A DNA stretch of 64,000 bases from Sphagnum compactum. Lineage: Eukaryota > Bryophyta > Sphagnopsida > Sphagnales. The position numbers were made by a program, and so were the translations under genes. Below the pieces are notes generated by a model. It saw only the letters and a program-made list of their open reading frames with translations, was not told the origin of the DNA and did not search any database. Every line of letters starts with the position of its first letter. Positions within the stretch are counted from its first letter, which is position 1. The DNA is taken from contig OZ234494.1 of NCBI GenBank assembly GCA_965153455.1, positions 2,480,001 through 2,544,000 of the forward strand, written 5' to 3'. Below, piece by piece: positions 11,951 through 25,180 of this stretch.

Positions 11951-12155
11951 ATAATCTTCAAAAAATTCTCTAAAAGAAACCAGAATCCTTCTAGATATTA
12001 CAACTCTATAACTAATCTCAAGTTTCAACACAAGCTATAAAATATCATCTTTCAAAAACCCTCATATAAAAATAGATCCATTACCTAGGGGCCAAAATCC
12101 CTTACTCTATAATGAATCTAAACACAATATCCTTGCCTTGGTAGGCAAGGCCAAA
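11951..12155 (+). repeat. Dispersed repeat, copy B (copy A at 2673-2912)
   Basis: This copy has the same orientation as copy A and ends in the same hairpin (GCCTTG/CAAGGC at 12135-12151, loop of 5) followed by A-rich sequence. The two copies flank the PRR gene at a distance of about 9.3 kb. Confidence 0.7.
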
Positions 12156-12329
12156 AACAAACAATTGGAAGTAGGAGATAAACAACTTAGTCAAATGAAA
12201 ACATCTTAATCTCTAATTGTGTTTTGAAGAACGTAATCAAACCTATTTACTCTTTTACACTAAAAATATCTAAGTTCAAAAATCTTAGATATTTCACCCA
12301 ACATGGAACAAGTTCAGTATTCAAAACTA

Positions 12330-12528
12330 AATACTGTAATACCTTTACCATTCTGGCAATGATTAAATTATTTTAAGTAAATGTCAATTTTTTTAAAAAT
12401 CAATTGCCCACAATTTTTGAGTGCTGGAATTTCAGGAAATGCTTATTGTTACTGATGGAGTGAAGAAATGAAATATATATATATATATTAACACGTAGAT
12501 GCTGGAATGGTAAAGGTATTACAGTATG
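12330..12528. repeat. Inverted repeat, possible MITE
   Basis: The arm ATACTGTAATACCTTTACCA at 12331-12350, continuing to about 12357, is repeated as its reverse complement at about 12499-12528. The arms are about 28 bp with very few mismatches, and the loop is about 140 bp and AT-rich. This could be a miniature inverted-repeat transposon or another foldback. No clear target duplication is visible. Confidence 0.75.
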
Positions 12529-15500
12529 TTAATCTTGACACATTTGGAAGAAATACTACTAAAATCATACCCAAAATTCATTTTCTAAATATTGACATGA
12601 TTAACAAAAAATTAAATGACTATTAAATTGCAAGGAACCCTTGTAAATTATTAAATAATTTACTTTATCACTTGATTATTATCAGACTTCAATTTAAATC
12701 AAAGAAATGGACACGATATAACAAAGCTGAATTTACAAGAGAAATATATATATCCTGCATGAATCCAATGTACGAATGTCTCCTCTGGATGCAAGAGATA
12801 ACCAGAGCTAAAACCCAAACACGACACTGAATTGCAAAATTGAAAATGTAATTGTCTAGATTACAAAAAAGAAAAGCAATTAAAAAATCTGGATCAACTA
12901 ATCTGTCAGAATTCATAAATTATGTCTGTGCATGTTTGAAGGTACTCTAAGGTGAAATGAAAGGTATGTAACTTGCAAGAGAGTACTGCAAAAACAACCT
13001 ACAGAAAGCTACTCACTCCTTTGCAGGGTTGTCCATACTACATAGCCAACTAGCAGTACAATTTGCGTTGGAAATTGTCAACTTGATGTTGCAATTTGTC
13101 AGATTAGGTACACTGAACTGATGGCCACCCACATGAGTCACTACAACTGGCTTCTTCTCTTACTTCAGCTATCCCTTAGAACCAAGGCTCCCTCATCCGA
13201 ATTCCAGAATATATGTCTTGTTCTTCAGTTATGTCTCCTCAAGACTTTCACATAGTTGTGCTTGCTGAACCAGTAACAGACTTCCCTTGTTTAACAACGG
13301 GTTCATAGGTCATGAGGACCCCATGACTTATGGAAAGTAAGTTTTCATCAAAGTTAGGGGTCATCAAAGTCATCACCATATTTATGTGCATCTAAAAAAT
13401 CTACATCCACTAAAGAATTAAACAATGGATCAGGGACGCCAAACATGTTAGAATGATTCTGCAGGTCCAACATACAATCAACATCATGACTACAATTGTC
13501 CTTCCCACTACCATTACTAGAGCTAAAAGATAGATCCAAAGAGGCCATTTCAAAGCCCGGAACAAAAAATAACTTTGATTTTAGAATTCAGAAGTCATTG
13601 GAACCTACAAGAAAGATTTTAATAAAAATAAATGTGAGTAAAATAGAAAACTAAAGAACAGAAAAATAAAATCAAAACATAACAAACAATTACATAATGT
13701 TAGATAGCAAATGCCAAGATTAGGCAAGGTTGTACAAATGTACTTCCACTTACAAACAAATAAAAACAAAATGAAAACATAATCAGAAAACCTTAATGTA
13801 AAAGTTATACACAAAACCATACTAAAAGACCAAGCAACAACAACATAAATAAGATAAGTATTTTAACAAATAGCATTTAAGCAAGCAAAAATATCTTTGG
13901 TAGAGAGCACAAAGGTTATATTAAATGGCACAACCGTTGAATTGGGAATGACACAACACATCAATGCAACATGTGTTTAGAAAGAAAATCAAAATAACAC
14001 ATAACAACATGAACTACAAGGATATCAATGTGCAATGACAAAAATTACAAAACTCATGGTTGACAACAAAATGTCATACAAGCTCAAGAAGAAAACTTCT
14101 CAATACAAGATAAAAAAATAAGATCCAAACATAGAACAATGCAAACACTAAATTGCATTGAAAATTAACGAAAATTTGAATAATACAGTAGGCATGATGA
14201 AATTTACAAGCACCATAGTCAAGGAAAGAAACACAAGCAAATGGAGATTAAATGCAACACAATATGAAAAATGGAACTAGATCATAACACAACTCTATTA
14301 TAGCAACAAAAACAACAAAACCCTACTACTACCTAGCAAAACTTTGTTGTAGCACAAAGAGGACCCAAAACTTGTAAAGCACACCTTCCTCTCACAAAAG
14401 GTGCCATCTCAATGGTCTAATCGCAAAGATTTGGATTGATGAGGCTTCATTGATATAACACTCTCACACAAAGCAAAATCACATTAAATGTACAAAATAT
14501 GCATCTCCATTGTTCCACAATTCCTTCAATCCATGTGTGATCCCCAAACAACATCTCAACTACTTGTTACTTCAAATTCACACTAAAGGAAACATATCAA
14601 CCATCCAAATTATGATTTACATGAAATACATAAGTTCCAAAATTTTATATAATATGTTGGTATGGGTTGATCTTGTGCATTCAGATGCATCTTGGGTACA
14701 TTCATTTGAAATATACATTAAAAATATGTAAAAATTGACATTGATCCAATGATAGAGATATAATCTCATTGGATGTTTTGCTAGTTTATATGGATCCAAC
14801 AATGAATCTTAATATAATCCTATTAACATTTTCAAGTACCATTGTTAAGGATCCAATGTTAGACTTGAGATATAATGTTAAGGTGGCAAAACTCCATAAG
14901 AAAATTGAGTCACAAATGAATCATGAAAAAATAATCTTAAAAACCTAATACATTATTAGGTACCTAGTTTAAAATGACATAAGTATGTAGTGACATGGCA
15001 AGGGGAAGGGGGAGATATCTTGCAATATGTAGCACCAAAAATATATTTTTCTTTGAGATGTTAGAAAAGTTTTCACTTTTAACAAAATTTTGCCAATAAG
15101 AAAAAGATTATTGAAAAGGTGTCAACAATATGATCCAATAACACAACTTGACACAAGAAGAAATCTTGGGTTTTTCCATTACCCAAATCCACTATGTTTT
15201 AGTGAAATGGGACAAAGTTCACTAATATGTAACTTATATGGTTTTGGTAAAAAAAAACTAGTTGACTAAAACATATTTAATGAAATATTTTTTAGTTGTT
15301 TTGGGTAATGACATATTGCACTAACTGATTTGTAGTTTAAAAAAATTGACATGGATATTATGAGGTCCCAAGGTAATATGATGTGGATTAACATGCCAAA
15401 TCATCATGTAACATGTTTTAAACATGTGTTTTTAAAAAAAAAATCAATTGCGGATTGTAAATTTTTCACGGCATGCCGTGACAAAAATACATGTCGTGAT

Positions 15501-16404
15501 TTAATTTTAATAATATTATTATTTTTGGAATTTTTTAACAAAATGTTTTGAAGATATTCATTACCATCATCCATGTTTTGTATATCATATGGGTCAACAC
15601 AAGATCAAAAGAGCCACAAGTGTTACTTTACATTAGTCTTGCATGTCCTTTTTCCCCAAAACTTTTTCATACGAATGAATGTTTGAGTTTTTTTTTGGTA
15701 ACTTGTTATGAAAAATGATTAAAAAAATGCCCCAATAATTCCAAAAAAAATTCATTTTTTTAATAAATATGAATTTGTAAACATGTACAAATTCTATGTT
15801 TCATCTTGAAAAATGATGATAATTTGAAATCATACCAAAAAAGTTTTTTTTTTTTTATGTTGAATTTAACTAATATAAATTACAACTTTGTTTAATACAT
15901 CATGTACATATTACCCCATTTATATGTGGTAAAACACTCTTGAAGTTTTGAGATTTTGAATTTTCAAATGTACATATTTTCAAAGTTTTAATATTACACA
16001 TTTTTGAAATTGTGAATGTTTTTAAAATGTGTCTAATAGGTTATTATCATTTCACATTCTTTACCATCAACTTATTTATGTTATATGAGATCGTTGAAAG
16101 TCCTTTGTAAAAATGTCCGTTTTGAATGACAAAAAATTTCACTTTCAAAAGTCATTAACTAAACCAAAACTTAAAATTAAATCAAATGGATTTTTAATTT
16201 TATTTTCTTGACATTCATGTGTGTTGAAAATGAATAATGTGCCATGATTACCCTGGTTTCAAATGGGAAAAAAAAAACTCAGTTTTTTATGATAGAATCT
16301 TACATCCAACACCCTTTGTGGCTCCTTTGATTGTGTTTTGACCCATATTTATACATGATACGTCAATGTATATACACATTACATACATTAACATACACAT
16401 TCAT

Positions 16405-16465
16405 CAAGGTTTGAACCCCATGACTTCATGGAAATACACCAAGGTCTTCACCACCAAACCAATTC
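16405..16465 (-). repeat. Possible tRNA-derived SINE head
   Basis: On the - strand a good RNA polymerase III B box, GGTTCAAACC (16408-16417), lies about 35-40 bases after a weak A-box-like TGGTTTGGTGGTGAAG (near 16445-16461). That order and spacing resemble tRNA-derived SINEs. No tRNA cloverleaf can be drawn, so this is not called a tRNA gene. Confidence 0.35.
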
Positions 16466-19400
16466 AAGTATTTGATAAGATTAAAAAAAAGTTTAATTTT
16501 ATTATCTTCGATATGAAAGTATTTTAAAAATTCAAACTTTAACATCCATTTTCTTTTTCAAAATTTATTCAAATGCTACAAATGAAAACATGATCTTGAA
16601 AGTTATTCAATAGTATATTCGTGAAATTAATTATAATTTATAACTATGTAATATGAAGGGTTCAAAAAACAACTTAAAATAACATGTTATGAATAAAAAA
16701 AAATCTACAAATCTTTTTTGTGTAAATTCAATGTGAATTCAAAAGTGCTTTCATTAAATCTTAAACAAAGATATTTTTATTGTGTAAAATATATGTTCAA
16801 TTTTTGAAGAATTATAAGTTTTGTTTTCCTCAATATGATTTTTTACAATTTTAAAAAAAACCTTTTGCGATGTTATTTGAATTGTTATCACCCATAAGTA
16901 GTTTTACCCATATTTGCCTATAGAAGAGTTATGGAGTTGCAAATTTGTTTGTATCCTTCAATAATACTTTGAAAAAGTATCAATTTTAAATTTGATAAAA
17001 TTTGATTCTTTTTGGACAAAACCCTTGTTTAAATTCCCCCCCTTTAAATTGGCGAAAATTGGTCACTAGAAGAATAATTAATTAAATAATCAATATAACC
17101 ATTTTTTCTCAACATCATATTTCTTTAACAACATTACTTATAAACTAATAAAAATGATTAATTACACAACTTTGAAAAACATATCACAACATATTATTTA
17201 TATTATTTTTTCTAATAATGTAGCAATACATTTTACCTTTGTAGAAATAAAAGAAACATAATTTAGTGATATTTTGGAATTAAATAGTTGGATTACCCTC
17301 CTATGCCCTTTGGTCAACAATATTTTTTGTTTTTATCTTGGGTGGCAAATTTTTGCAAGTTGGTGGTTCTTTTTGGGGAAAAATTAGAAAATAATGATAT
17401 TTCCAAAAAAAATTCAAGGGGGTCATTCCTTTCAAAAATAAAAAATTATGTGAGTAAAAAATAAGGTGTTATATATTAGTTATTGGGTAAAAGATACTAT
17501 TATTCAAAATTAGATTTCTAATTAATATAGATTATGTAATAATTAATAATTAAAAATATAATTAATTATGTTGGTTTAAATATGTGTATATTCAAGTTTC
17601 ATTAATCTTTTGTAATACATTTCCATTTTCTTTGTTTTGCCATGTTTGGATGTCTTCAATTGCACTTACACCTTTTCATCATTATTCACTGTCTAAAAGT
17701 GTTTATAGCTCAATGAATGCATAACCAAGTTGTTCTTAGGTGAAATGTTTTGGCACAACATTGAGATTGGTTTGGTAAGGTAAACACAAATAGATTCACA
17801 ATGTTTTTGTCTATAATTTTACCATTGGCTTTTATTATAGCTTTGAACACTTGCACATGTGCATCATGATCAATTTCCTTGACATATGGAGGATATGGGA
17901 GTTGTTTCTTAGTATGCTATCTTTTTTTGGTTTTAATGTTGCAACATTTTTTGCTAAAGGTGGTACCCAAGTAGGTAACAACATGTACTCCCCACAGTAA
18001 CTCCAAGAAGTGCAATGTTTCCACTAACTGATGGAATTGTAATTCTTTTAAATATATTGAATAATTGTCTCTAATTATAAACATTCTTGTAGTAATATTA
18101 GGTTTTGTTGCACTCCATATGTACTAAAAAAATGTATGGATAAGACGGTGTTGTCGCTAAAAAAGGTGATGTTTGAAATATTTTTCCAATACCTCTTTTT
18201 GTTTCTCTAGGATTAATTGTTCATTTTGGATCTAGATCAAATGTTCGTTCTCCATTGCCTCCAGTAGGTACCATGATAGGTATTCTACTAGGTGTAAAAA
18301 TTACTAGTTGATGATAACTTCATGTTGGAATTTTAATTGTAAAACATCCAATTATGGGTGCACCTTTAGACCTCCTCATTTCATTTGTATGGGTGTTCCA
18401 AACAACATAGACATGTTAGACAAACCATGCCTAAGTTGAAACAATACTTGCATGTGGAATAATTGGTCTTGCCTTGACAAGTGCTAATATAATTAATACT
18501 GCATGGTTCATATAGGTGTTGAAACATGTATCACTTAAATAATAGGCTCACTATGAAATGGTACCTATTTTGCACTCCATTCATTTTAGTTGTAACATGT
18601 ATTGTTTCTAGCTATTGTTGATTGATTATCAACGCTTGGTTGGTGAATTGATCCATTGGTTCAGTAACCTTCACACATTCCCTTGTATTGCTCTTCTTTC
18701 CAACATATAACTTCTCCTCCATTCCTCCATAATCTCCCCATATAAAAATGAAAGGATCTTCTTCCTAATCTCCCTTTTCCATAAACCACACAAGGTTCAC
18801 ATTCCACCCACAAAAGTACGTCCTTATCTTAATCTTTTCATAAGTCCCTCCTAGTTGATTGGTAGACAAACATCAATCACATAGTGCTATGGGCTAATTA
18901 ACCTAATGGCTTCACCTTCTAAATAAATTAAAAGACAATAAATGTGTCTACAACTAATAAATACTCAATTACTAGAAGGCCTACAGGACTAGCTAGTCTA
19001 AAAATATTTTTTACCTTCAACATTCTTTGGAAATAATCTAGGGTTGCGAATAAGTGAACATGAGTTTTTGACTCTTATTGTTTATTAGATGCATCCTTGT
19101 CCACATTACCTCCCAACCAATAGGTATAATACCTATTGAACATGGGGTTTGGTTTAATTATTGTGTAACGACCTGTTTATGTTCTTTTTTTGTGGTGATT
19201 CAAACTATTAATGGATAACTTTTGGAACATGTCCAATTCTCTCATGCACATTGACCATCTTAATTTCTTCAATTCTAGAAGAATCCTATTGGTGTTGATG
19301 CAATAACCAAACATGTTATAAAGGACACTATGTACCCTACAAGTCATTCTTTTGTTCTTGAAATCACAAAACTTACACAATGAACATTGCTAGAAGTGCT

Positions 19401-20785
19401 TGCAACCTCTTTACTACATGCTTCCTCTTGCATCTCACCTAGAACTTACTCATCTCTATTGCCTATTTGATTTAATTGCTTTTACAAATTGTTAAGTACC
19501 ATTCTTGACATGTTGACCCTAAATTCTAAACACTAAGTGTTCCTAGTTTTGTGGAAGACAATCCTTTTTGTGATGTCAAGAATCTTACTATAATTGTTAC
19601 TAGAAAGGATATTTGAAAAATGTAGCAACAAGTGCGATGCCAATTTTTAAAAAAATGCCAATAGGATATCTTGGTGTTTTTAGGGGGATTGTATGAATTA
19701 TTTCATTTTAACTTACATGGTGTTAATCTTGTGATGAATTTCGTGTTCTCCACTAACTATTCCAAGGTTTCCAAATATCTTGCTTGAATCAATGCAAGGG
19801 AGTGAGATAATAGGTGCTCCTTTTGTCGGGGTTATGGACATCATAATGGACTCGAATTATGTTTGACAATTGCAATCCAATAAAAGCTCGCCACAAACAA
19901 GATGCCAAGTCCAACCAACCTTTGCACCTTACTCTTTACCATAACCCTAACCCAGAAGTTCCCCCCAGGAGTTCCCAATATGAAGCCAACCATGATCATG
20001 AAGAAAGGCTATCAGATAATGCATTTGGGAATTTGGAAGGGTTTGTAAACGTGCTTGCATTTTTCAAGTCCCCAGCGACTTAAGATCATCTGCCGACAAC
20101 TGCAAAAGCTTAGGTGAAGCATCATACTACCTACCAAGCAGCAGCAGCAGCAGACAGATTTTGTCCTCTGTATGACACACTATTGATAACCAAAACCCAA
20201 AAAAAAAATCATCTGGCATTTGGGTATCTTTCTTTTTAACAATGTGTTTGTTGTATGCTGTGTCTTGAACTCATCCGGGATTGTACTAATAGGTAGCATA
20301 TACTACCTAATGGAGAAAGCTTGTGGCTTGTAAGAGGTTTTCAGACAAAAATATGTACTCCATAAAAAACAACAACCCATACACTATCTTCAATAACATA
20401 TCCTTTTTTGTGAAATTACAATTATCTTTCCTTTACTAGTGAGCCCATTTCTTTGAATTTGTTCTGCCAGTGTGTTTTCTAAACATGGCGATCATCCCTA
20501 ACAAGATGGATGGAGCATTCAACTGTTGTTGAAGCAGGCACATTTTGCTTTAATAACAAAAATAAAAGGAAATTTTTTTGGAAAAAATTTCGAGTATTTT
20601 TGCAATGATATACCCTGCAACTCTGGTTTACGGCCCCTTACGAAAATTTAAAGGAAAACGGGTCACCAGTAATTACAGTGCCAAAAATGTCATTAAAAAA
20701 AACACAAACACTGAACCTGTGAGCCTGCTGAATCGCTGATCCTCTCTGTGGACTCCTGCCAGTGTCAAACAGAGAGAAATAGGAT

Positions 20786-20807
20786 ACACACACACACACA
20801 CACACAA
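20786..20807. repeat. CA microsatellite
   Basis: An uninterrupted run of about ten CA dinucleotides. Confidence 0.9.
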
Positions 20808-21744
20808 CCCAGAGACTCATGTTCTTGCTTTATAAAGAATAATAGATTTCTTGCATGGCAAACGGAGGGGCCTCTGGAGTCTGGATTTGAACATTATGAT
20901 ATGAAGTGAATGTGTTCTGTTGCAGATCTTTGTCATTTATTGAATGGAAAAGGGGTTGCAACACACGACACGTATGTCAGAAAACAACAAACTACAATAA
21001 ATTTGTCCCACAAGAAGGAACAATGAAAGAACCTGGTAATAACTTCATTGATTTTACCTAGTGATGGTGAATCAATCACTTATTAGGCATTCATTGCACC
21101 TCCTGCAAGTAGCAGAAGTGTGCTCAAGCTGGTGCCGGTCAAGGTGGTGTGACTGAAGGAGGGAGGAGGGGAAACTGAGGAGGCAGGCTAAATAACTCTC
21201 TTGGGAAATTCACAAGAGGGGGATTGTGTACCCTTGGTTCTGGATGATGCCCAAAGCCTCATAAACTTAGACGCAAAAAATTTCAGGATTTGTGTACTAA
21301 TTTTTTCCATTGTGGGTGCTGAAGTAGCAAATCAAGACAACTGAAACTCAACTTGCCATAGCCAACTATTGGATCTCTTCCAAGTCTCTATAGACCTACA
21401 AGTGCAAATGAACCATAAGCCACACACAAACCAACTAAACAATTGAGAAGATGCCTATCTTTTCTCATTAACTGCAAAACTCTACTGAAGTATTGAAGCT
21501 GGTGTGTTCAACACCCCTCCTACAAACATATTTTGTAAAGAGCATCACTGCGCTATGATGCCAATGGATGAACCACTTTCTCTTGAACACAAGATTCAAA
21601 GTCTTTGATTCTACTGGAGAAATTGAAGTACACAAATTTGAGTACTGTAAACTTTTTTGAATGTGCAAGAAAAGATGGTTTGAACTTGGGGGAAGTGGGG
21701 GAAGAGGAAAGTGTACCTCCCAAACATTTCACAGGCTTTGGCGT

Positions 21745-21972
21745 TGTAGGAACATCCATATGATTCACACTTGACTACATAGGTATTTATTGTGTATGAG
21801 ATCAACGGTGATGATTAAGGATTGATCAAGATTGATTAGGTTGTTAGATTAGTAAGTTGGTAAGTAGTTGGTTACCAAATTAGTGAGTTTGCTTTTCTCT
21901 ACTTAACCCTCTTTGTAATGGTTTGTATCCACTTGTGTGGTTCATTTTTTATTAAAACTCTAAATTTCTACA
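21745..21972 (+). repeat. Left LTR of the Copia element
   Basis: Its limits are set by the TG...CA ends, the match to 24952-25180, and the primer-binding site that starts at the next base. Where the two LTRs differ, this copy usually has T (or A) and the right one C (or G). Confidence 0.92.
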
Positions 21973-21984
21973 TGGTTTCAAAGC
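21973..21984 (+). other. Copia primer-binding site
   Basis: TGGTTTCAAAGC directly follows the left LTR. It matches the usual Copia site complementary to initiator-Met tRNA (TGGTATCAGAGC) at 10 of 12 bases. Confidence 0.8.
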
Positions 21985-22514
21985 TTGAGGTTCGTAGTAG
22001 TGAAGCTTTGCTCCTGCTAAGTGTGATTAGTTGTTTGTTGATTAGTGAGCCTTGTTTTTGGTGATATGGTGCATGATTTCTAAATTATGGTCTGTGTGAT
22101 AGAGGTGTTTAAGAATTTTTTTGAATTATTTAATTTTGATTTGTTCTTTGATTTCTTCATGTTTTAGTTAGTACTCATGGTTCAATCTCGTCAATCTTCT
22201 GAGTTATTTGAACATCTAAACCTCAGTGGGGTAGGAGATTACACAACAACACATCTTGGGTTTTACAATTGAGTAATAAAACGACTATTGTTTTTTTTAC
22301 TACAATTGTAACTACAAGTTCATGTTAATGACTACGTAATTGTAAAGGACATTGTGGTGCCATGTGGCATTATAGTTTTGTGACTGTACTTGATATCATG
22401 ACTTGATGATCTTTACATAAATATCAAAATTTTAAAAATGTATTTTTAATGTATTTTTAATCATCCAAAATTAGGTAATAACAAAATCAATCACCCACAT
22501 GAGCCAACAATGGG

Positions 22515-24775
22515 ATGACCCCATATCAAAAATTGTTTAAGGTTTCGCCCACGTTGGAACATTTGTGGGTTTGGGGTTGTGTTGTGTATGTGCATGAACC
22601 TGATGGTAACAAACCAACTTGGATTCAAAAAGCGAGCGGTGCATTATGGTCGGCTATTTTAATGAGTTTGAGGTGGTCAATTGTTATCATCCACTTGCCT
22701 ACAAAATTTTAATTAGTTAAAATGTCAAGTTTAATGAGCAAATTTTTTGGGCTTCACTCATTGACTCAAGTTCCAAGCCTCTTAGAAAAAATTTCAGATC
22801 ACTATGTTGTTATTGAGATCATTGACCCACCCACAACTGTTGCATCACATTGTTTGTCTGATTTGACAACGGAGCATGTTGAACTTCAAGATGTGACTAT
22901 AATTCAACAATTGTTGCAAGTGCATGTACATCATAAACGTATCAATCTGGATATAGTTGATAACTTGGAATAGCCATCAGCACTTGGAAATGGTGGGTAG
23001 CCATCAACACATGGAGATGGTTTGCTTACTACCACTAATGTTGCAACACCTATTGCTGATCCTAAAGATGTGGCATCACCAAGTCTTGATTCTATTGCTA
23101 TTGATTTTGCAATGCTTGTTGCTATTGATTCTCTAACTCTTGAATTTTATGTTCGTCGATCTAGACGTGTTCACACTCCTACTTGTCTACAAGGATATTT
23201 CAATGCTATTGAGACAGTTGAGGAACTTGTAAGTGGAAACTGGTGATGAACCCCAAAGTTTGCAAGAGGTTGCCAAAGACCCACACTGGATTAATGCAAT
23301 GGAACAAGAATATTCTTCTCTAGCACACAATGAGACATGGATCTTAATGAACTTTTCGCATGGTTGTCAATTGTTGTCAATCAAGTGGGTTTATCGTTTC
23401 AAGACTGGCAGTGACGGCACCCCTATGAAGTATAAAGCTTGTTTGGTTGCTTGTAAAAATGAACAATGACATGGATTGGATATTCAAGAAACATTTGCTC
23501 CTATTGTGAAATGGAGCACAATTAGTTGTCTTGTTTCACTAGCCACTCAACATGGTTGGGAGATTTGACATATGGATGCAAAATCAACCTTCCTCAATGG
23601 GTAGATTAAAAAAGATGTCTATGTTAAGCAGCCTCCTGGTTTTATTGTTCCCGGTCTTGTACATAAGTTATATAAATTAAAGAAAACACTATATGGGTTG
23701 TGTCAATCCCCTCTGGCTTGGCATGAAAGGATAGATGTTTATCTTCAAAAAACCAATTTAGTTCCTTGCGTAGCTGATCCTAGTCTATACATCTTTCAAG
23801 AAGATGGTCTAATACTTGCACTTACAATTTATGTAGCTGACCTTATGCTCACTAACAGTCATAATGCCAAGTTAGAGTGGGTTTGTGATGAACTTTGTTC
23901 TCAATTTGATATGTTTATACTAGGACTGCTCGCATTATATTTGGGTGTAGAATTTTTCTACACCACCCCTGGTGTGTTTCTCTCCCATGTTGGTACATTC
24001 TAAAATGTTTGTTCGATCTCGGTCTTGACGATTGCATCCCTAGTTTAGTTCCAGTAGAATTGAGCTTGCTGTTCAAAATTGACATGTTAGCTCCTTTTGT
24101 TGACCGAACATACTACTGTTGTGTTGTTGGGAAACTCTTTCATGTAACCCACACTCGACTTGATATTGCGTTTGCAATTGGGATGTGCATTCATTTTATG
24201 ACCAAACCCCAAGTTCTTCACCTTAAGGCTGCATTCACAGTTTTTTGATATTTCAAACATATTGCAGATCTTTGTTTGTTCTATCATCAGGGGGAGAATG
24301 TTTTGCCACATGATCACTCCGATAGTGATTATCAGGGAAATTTGGATGAAAGAAAATCCACCTCTAGTTTGTTTTTTCCTTTGGAACTACACCTACCTCT
24401 TGGAAATAAGCTTCAAGATGAAGTTGCTCGATCTAGTGTTGAAGTAGAAATCGGACCATGAATGAAGTAGCAAGAGAGGCTAATTGGTACAGAAACATTT
24501 GAGGAGAGATAGGTTTTTCTTTGATAATCTTCTGTGATAATCAGAGTAGTATTAAAATCGCCAAGAATCCTGTTCTTCATGCAAGAACAAAACATTTGGA
24601 AGGCAATTGTCATTACATTAGAGACCAGGTCAAGAAAAGTAGAGTGGACTGGACAAAAGAGCAAAATGTTGATATGCTGACAAAGCTTCTAAGTAGAGTA
24701 ATATTTGAAGAAAATAATGCATCACTTGACTTCCACAACAGGGTTGACAACTTCAAAGTGTGCGACATGCTATAA
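22515..24775 (+). pseudogene. Copia pol remnant: integrase end, reverse transcriptase, RNase H
   Basis: The pieces are in order but in different frames. 22515-22690 is the integrase C-terminal part (MTPYQKLF, then LWVWGCVVYVHEPDG). 23233-23469 is the start of RT (INAMEQEYSSLAHNETW, then IKWVYRFK). 23470-23700 has ETFAPIVKW, HMDAKSTFLNG and YVKQPPGF with stops. 23698-24003 is RT thumb, in which the catalytic YVDD has become YVAD (about 23829). 24521-24700 is RNase H (CDNQSSIKIAKNPVLHARTK). Frameshifts, stops and the lost catalytic Asp make it inactive. Confidence 0.9.
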
Positions 24776-24789
24776 TCAAAGAGACATCA

Positions 24790-24951
24790 ATGACCGGGGG
24801 AGAATGTTGAAGTTCATCACATTGCCATGAACAATCTTAGAAGTTAAACAAGTTATAGAAGTCAGTGACCGGGGGAGGATGTTCAAGTTCATCACATTGC
24901 CATGAACAATCTTAGGAGTTAGCAAGTTATAGAAGTCAGTGACTGGGGGAG
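24790..24951 (+). repeat. Polypurine-tract unit repeated three times
   Basis: TGACYGGGGGAG occurs at 24791, 24866 and 24940. The first two are followed by about 62 bp that repeats almost exactly (AAGTTCATCACATTGCCATG, then AACAATCTTAG). The period is 74-75 bp. Only the last tract abuts the right LTR and would have served as the functional polypurine tract. Confidence 0.9.
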
Positions 24952-25180
24952 TGTAGGAACTTCTATATGACTCACACCTGACTGCATAGGTATTTACTGT
25001 GTATGAGATCAACGGTGATGATTAAGGACTGATCAAGATTGATCAGGTTGTTAGATTAATAACTTGGTAAGTAGTTTGGTTACCAAATTAGTGAGTTTGC
25101 TCTTCTCTATTTTACCCTCTCTGCAATGGTTTGTGTTCACCTGTGTGATCCCTTCTTGATGAAAACTTTGAGTTTCTACA
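24952..25180 (+). repeat. Right LTR of the Copia element
   Basis: It starts TGTAGGAACT just after the polypurine tract and ends TTTCTACA. GGCAT follows, the partner of GGCGT at the left border. Confidence 0.92.

Larger units (their letters stand above)
12529..21744. other. Long AT-rich intergenic stretch, no gene seen
   Basis: About 9.2 kb without a recognisable gene. ORFs are short and interrupted in every frame, and composition is strongly AT-rich from about 13600 to 19800. It includes a TA run at about 12472-12489, a possible SINE head at 16405-16465 (- strand) and a CA microsatellite at 20786-20806. Composition is more mixed from about 19850 to 21740. A 64-codon ORF at 13354-13548 (- strand) is acidic and Ser/Asn-rich and matches nothing I know. 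Confidence 0.5.
21745..25180 (+). mobile_element. Ty1/Copia LTR retrotransposon, internally deleted and decayed
   Basis: The element is 3.4 kb. Two LTRs of about 228 bp start with TGTAGGAAC and end with TTTCTACA. A primer-binding-site match follows the left LTR and a polypurine tract GGGGGAG precedes the right one. The flanks are GGCGT (21740-21744) and GGCAT (25181-25185), a 5-bp target duplication with one transition. The order integrase end, reverse transcriptase, RNase H is that of Copia. Gag, protease and most of integrase are missing: only about 540 bp separate the left LTR from the first integrase match. By eye the LTRs differ at roughly 12 percent of positions, mostly transitions, so the insertion is old. 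It sits between the PRR and DUF936 genes, about 1.3 kb beyond the DUF936 stop codon. Confidence 0.92.

Noticed and set aside
13354-13548. 64-codon acidic ORF on the - strand starting MASLDLSFSSS
   Set aside because: It has a protein-like composition, but there is no known domain, no continuing exon and AT-rich surroundings; not enough for a gene call.
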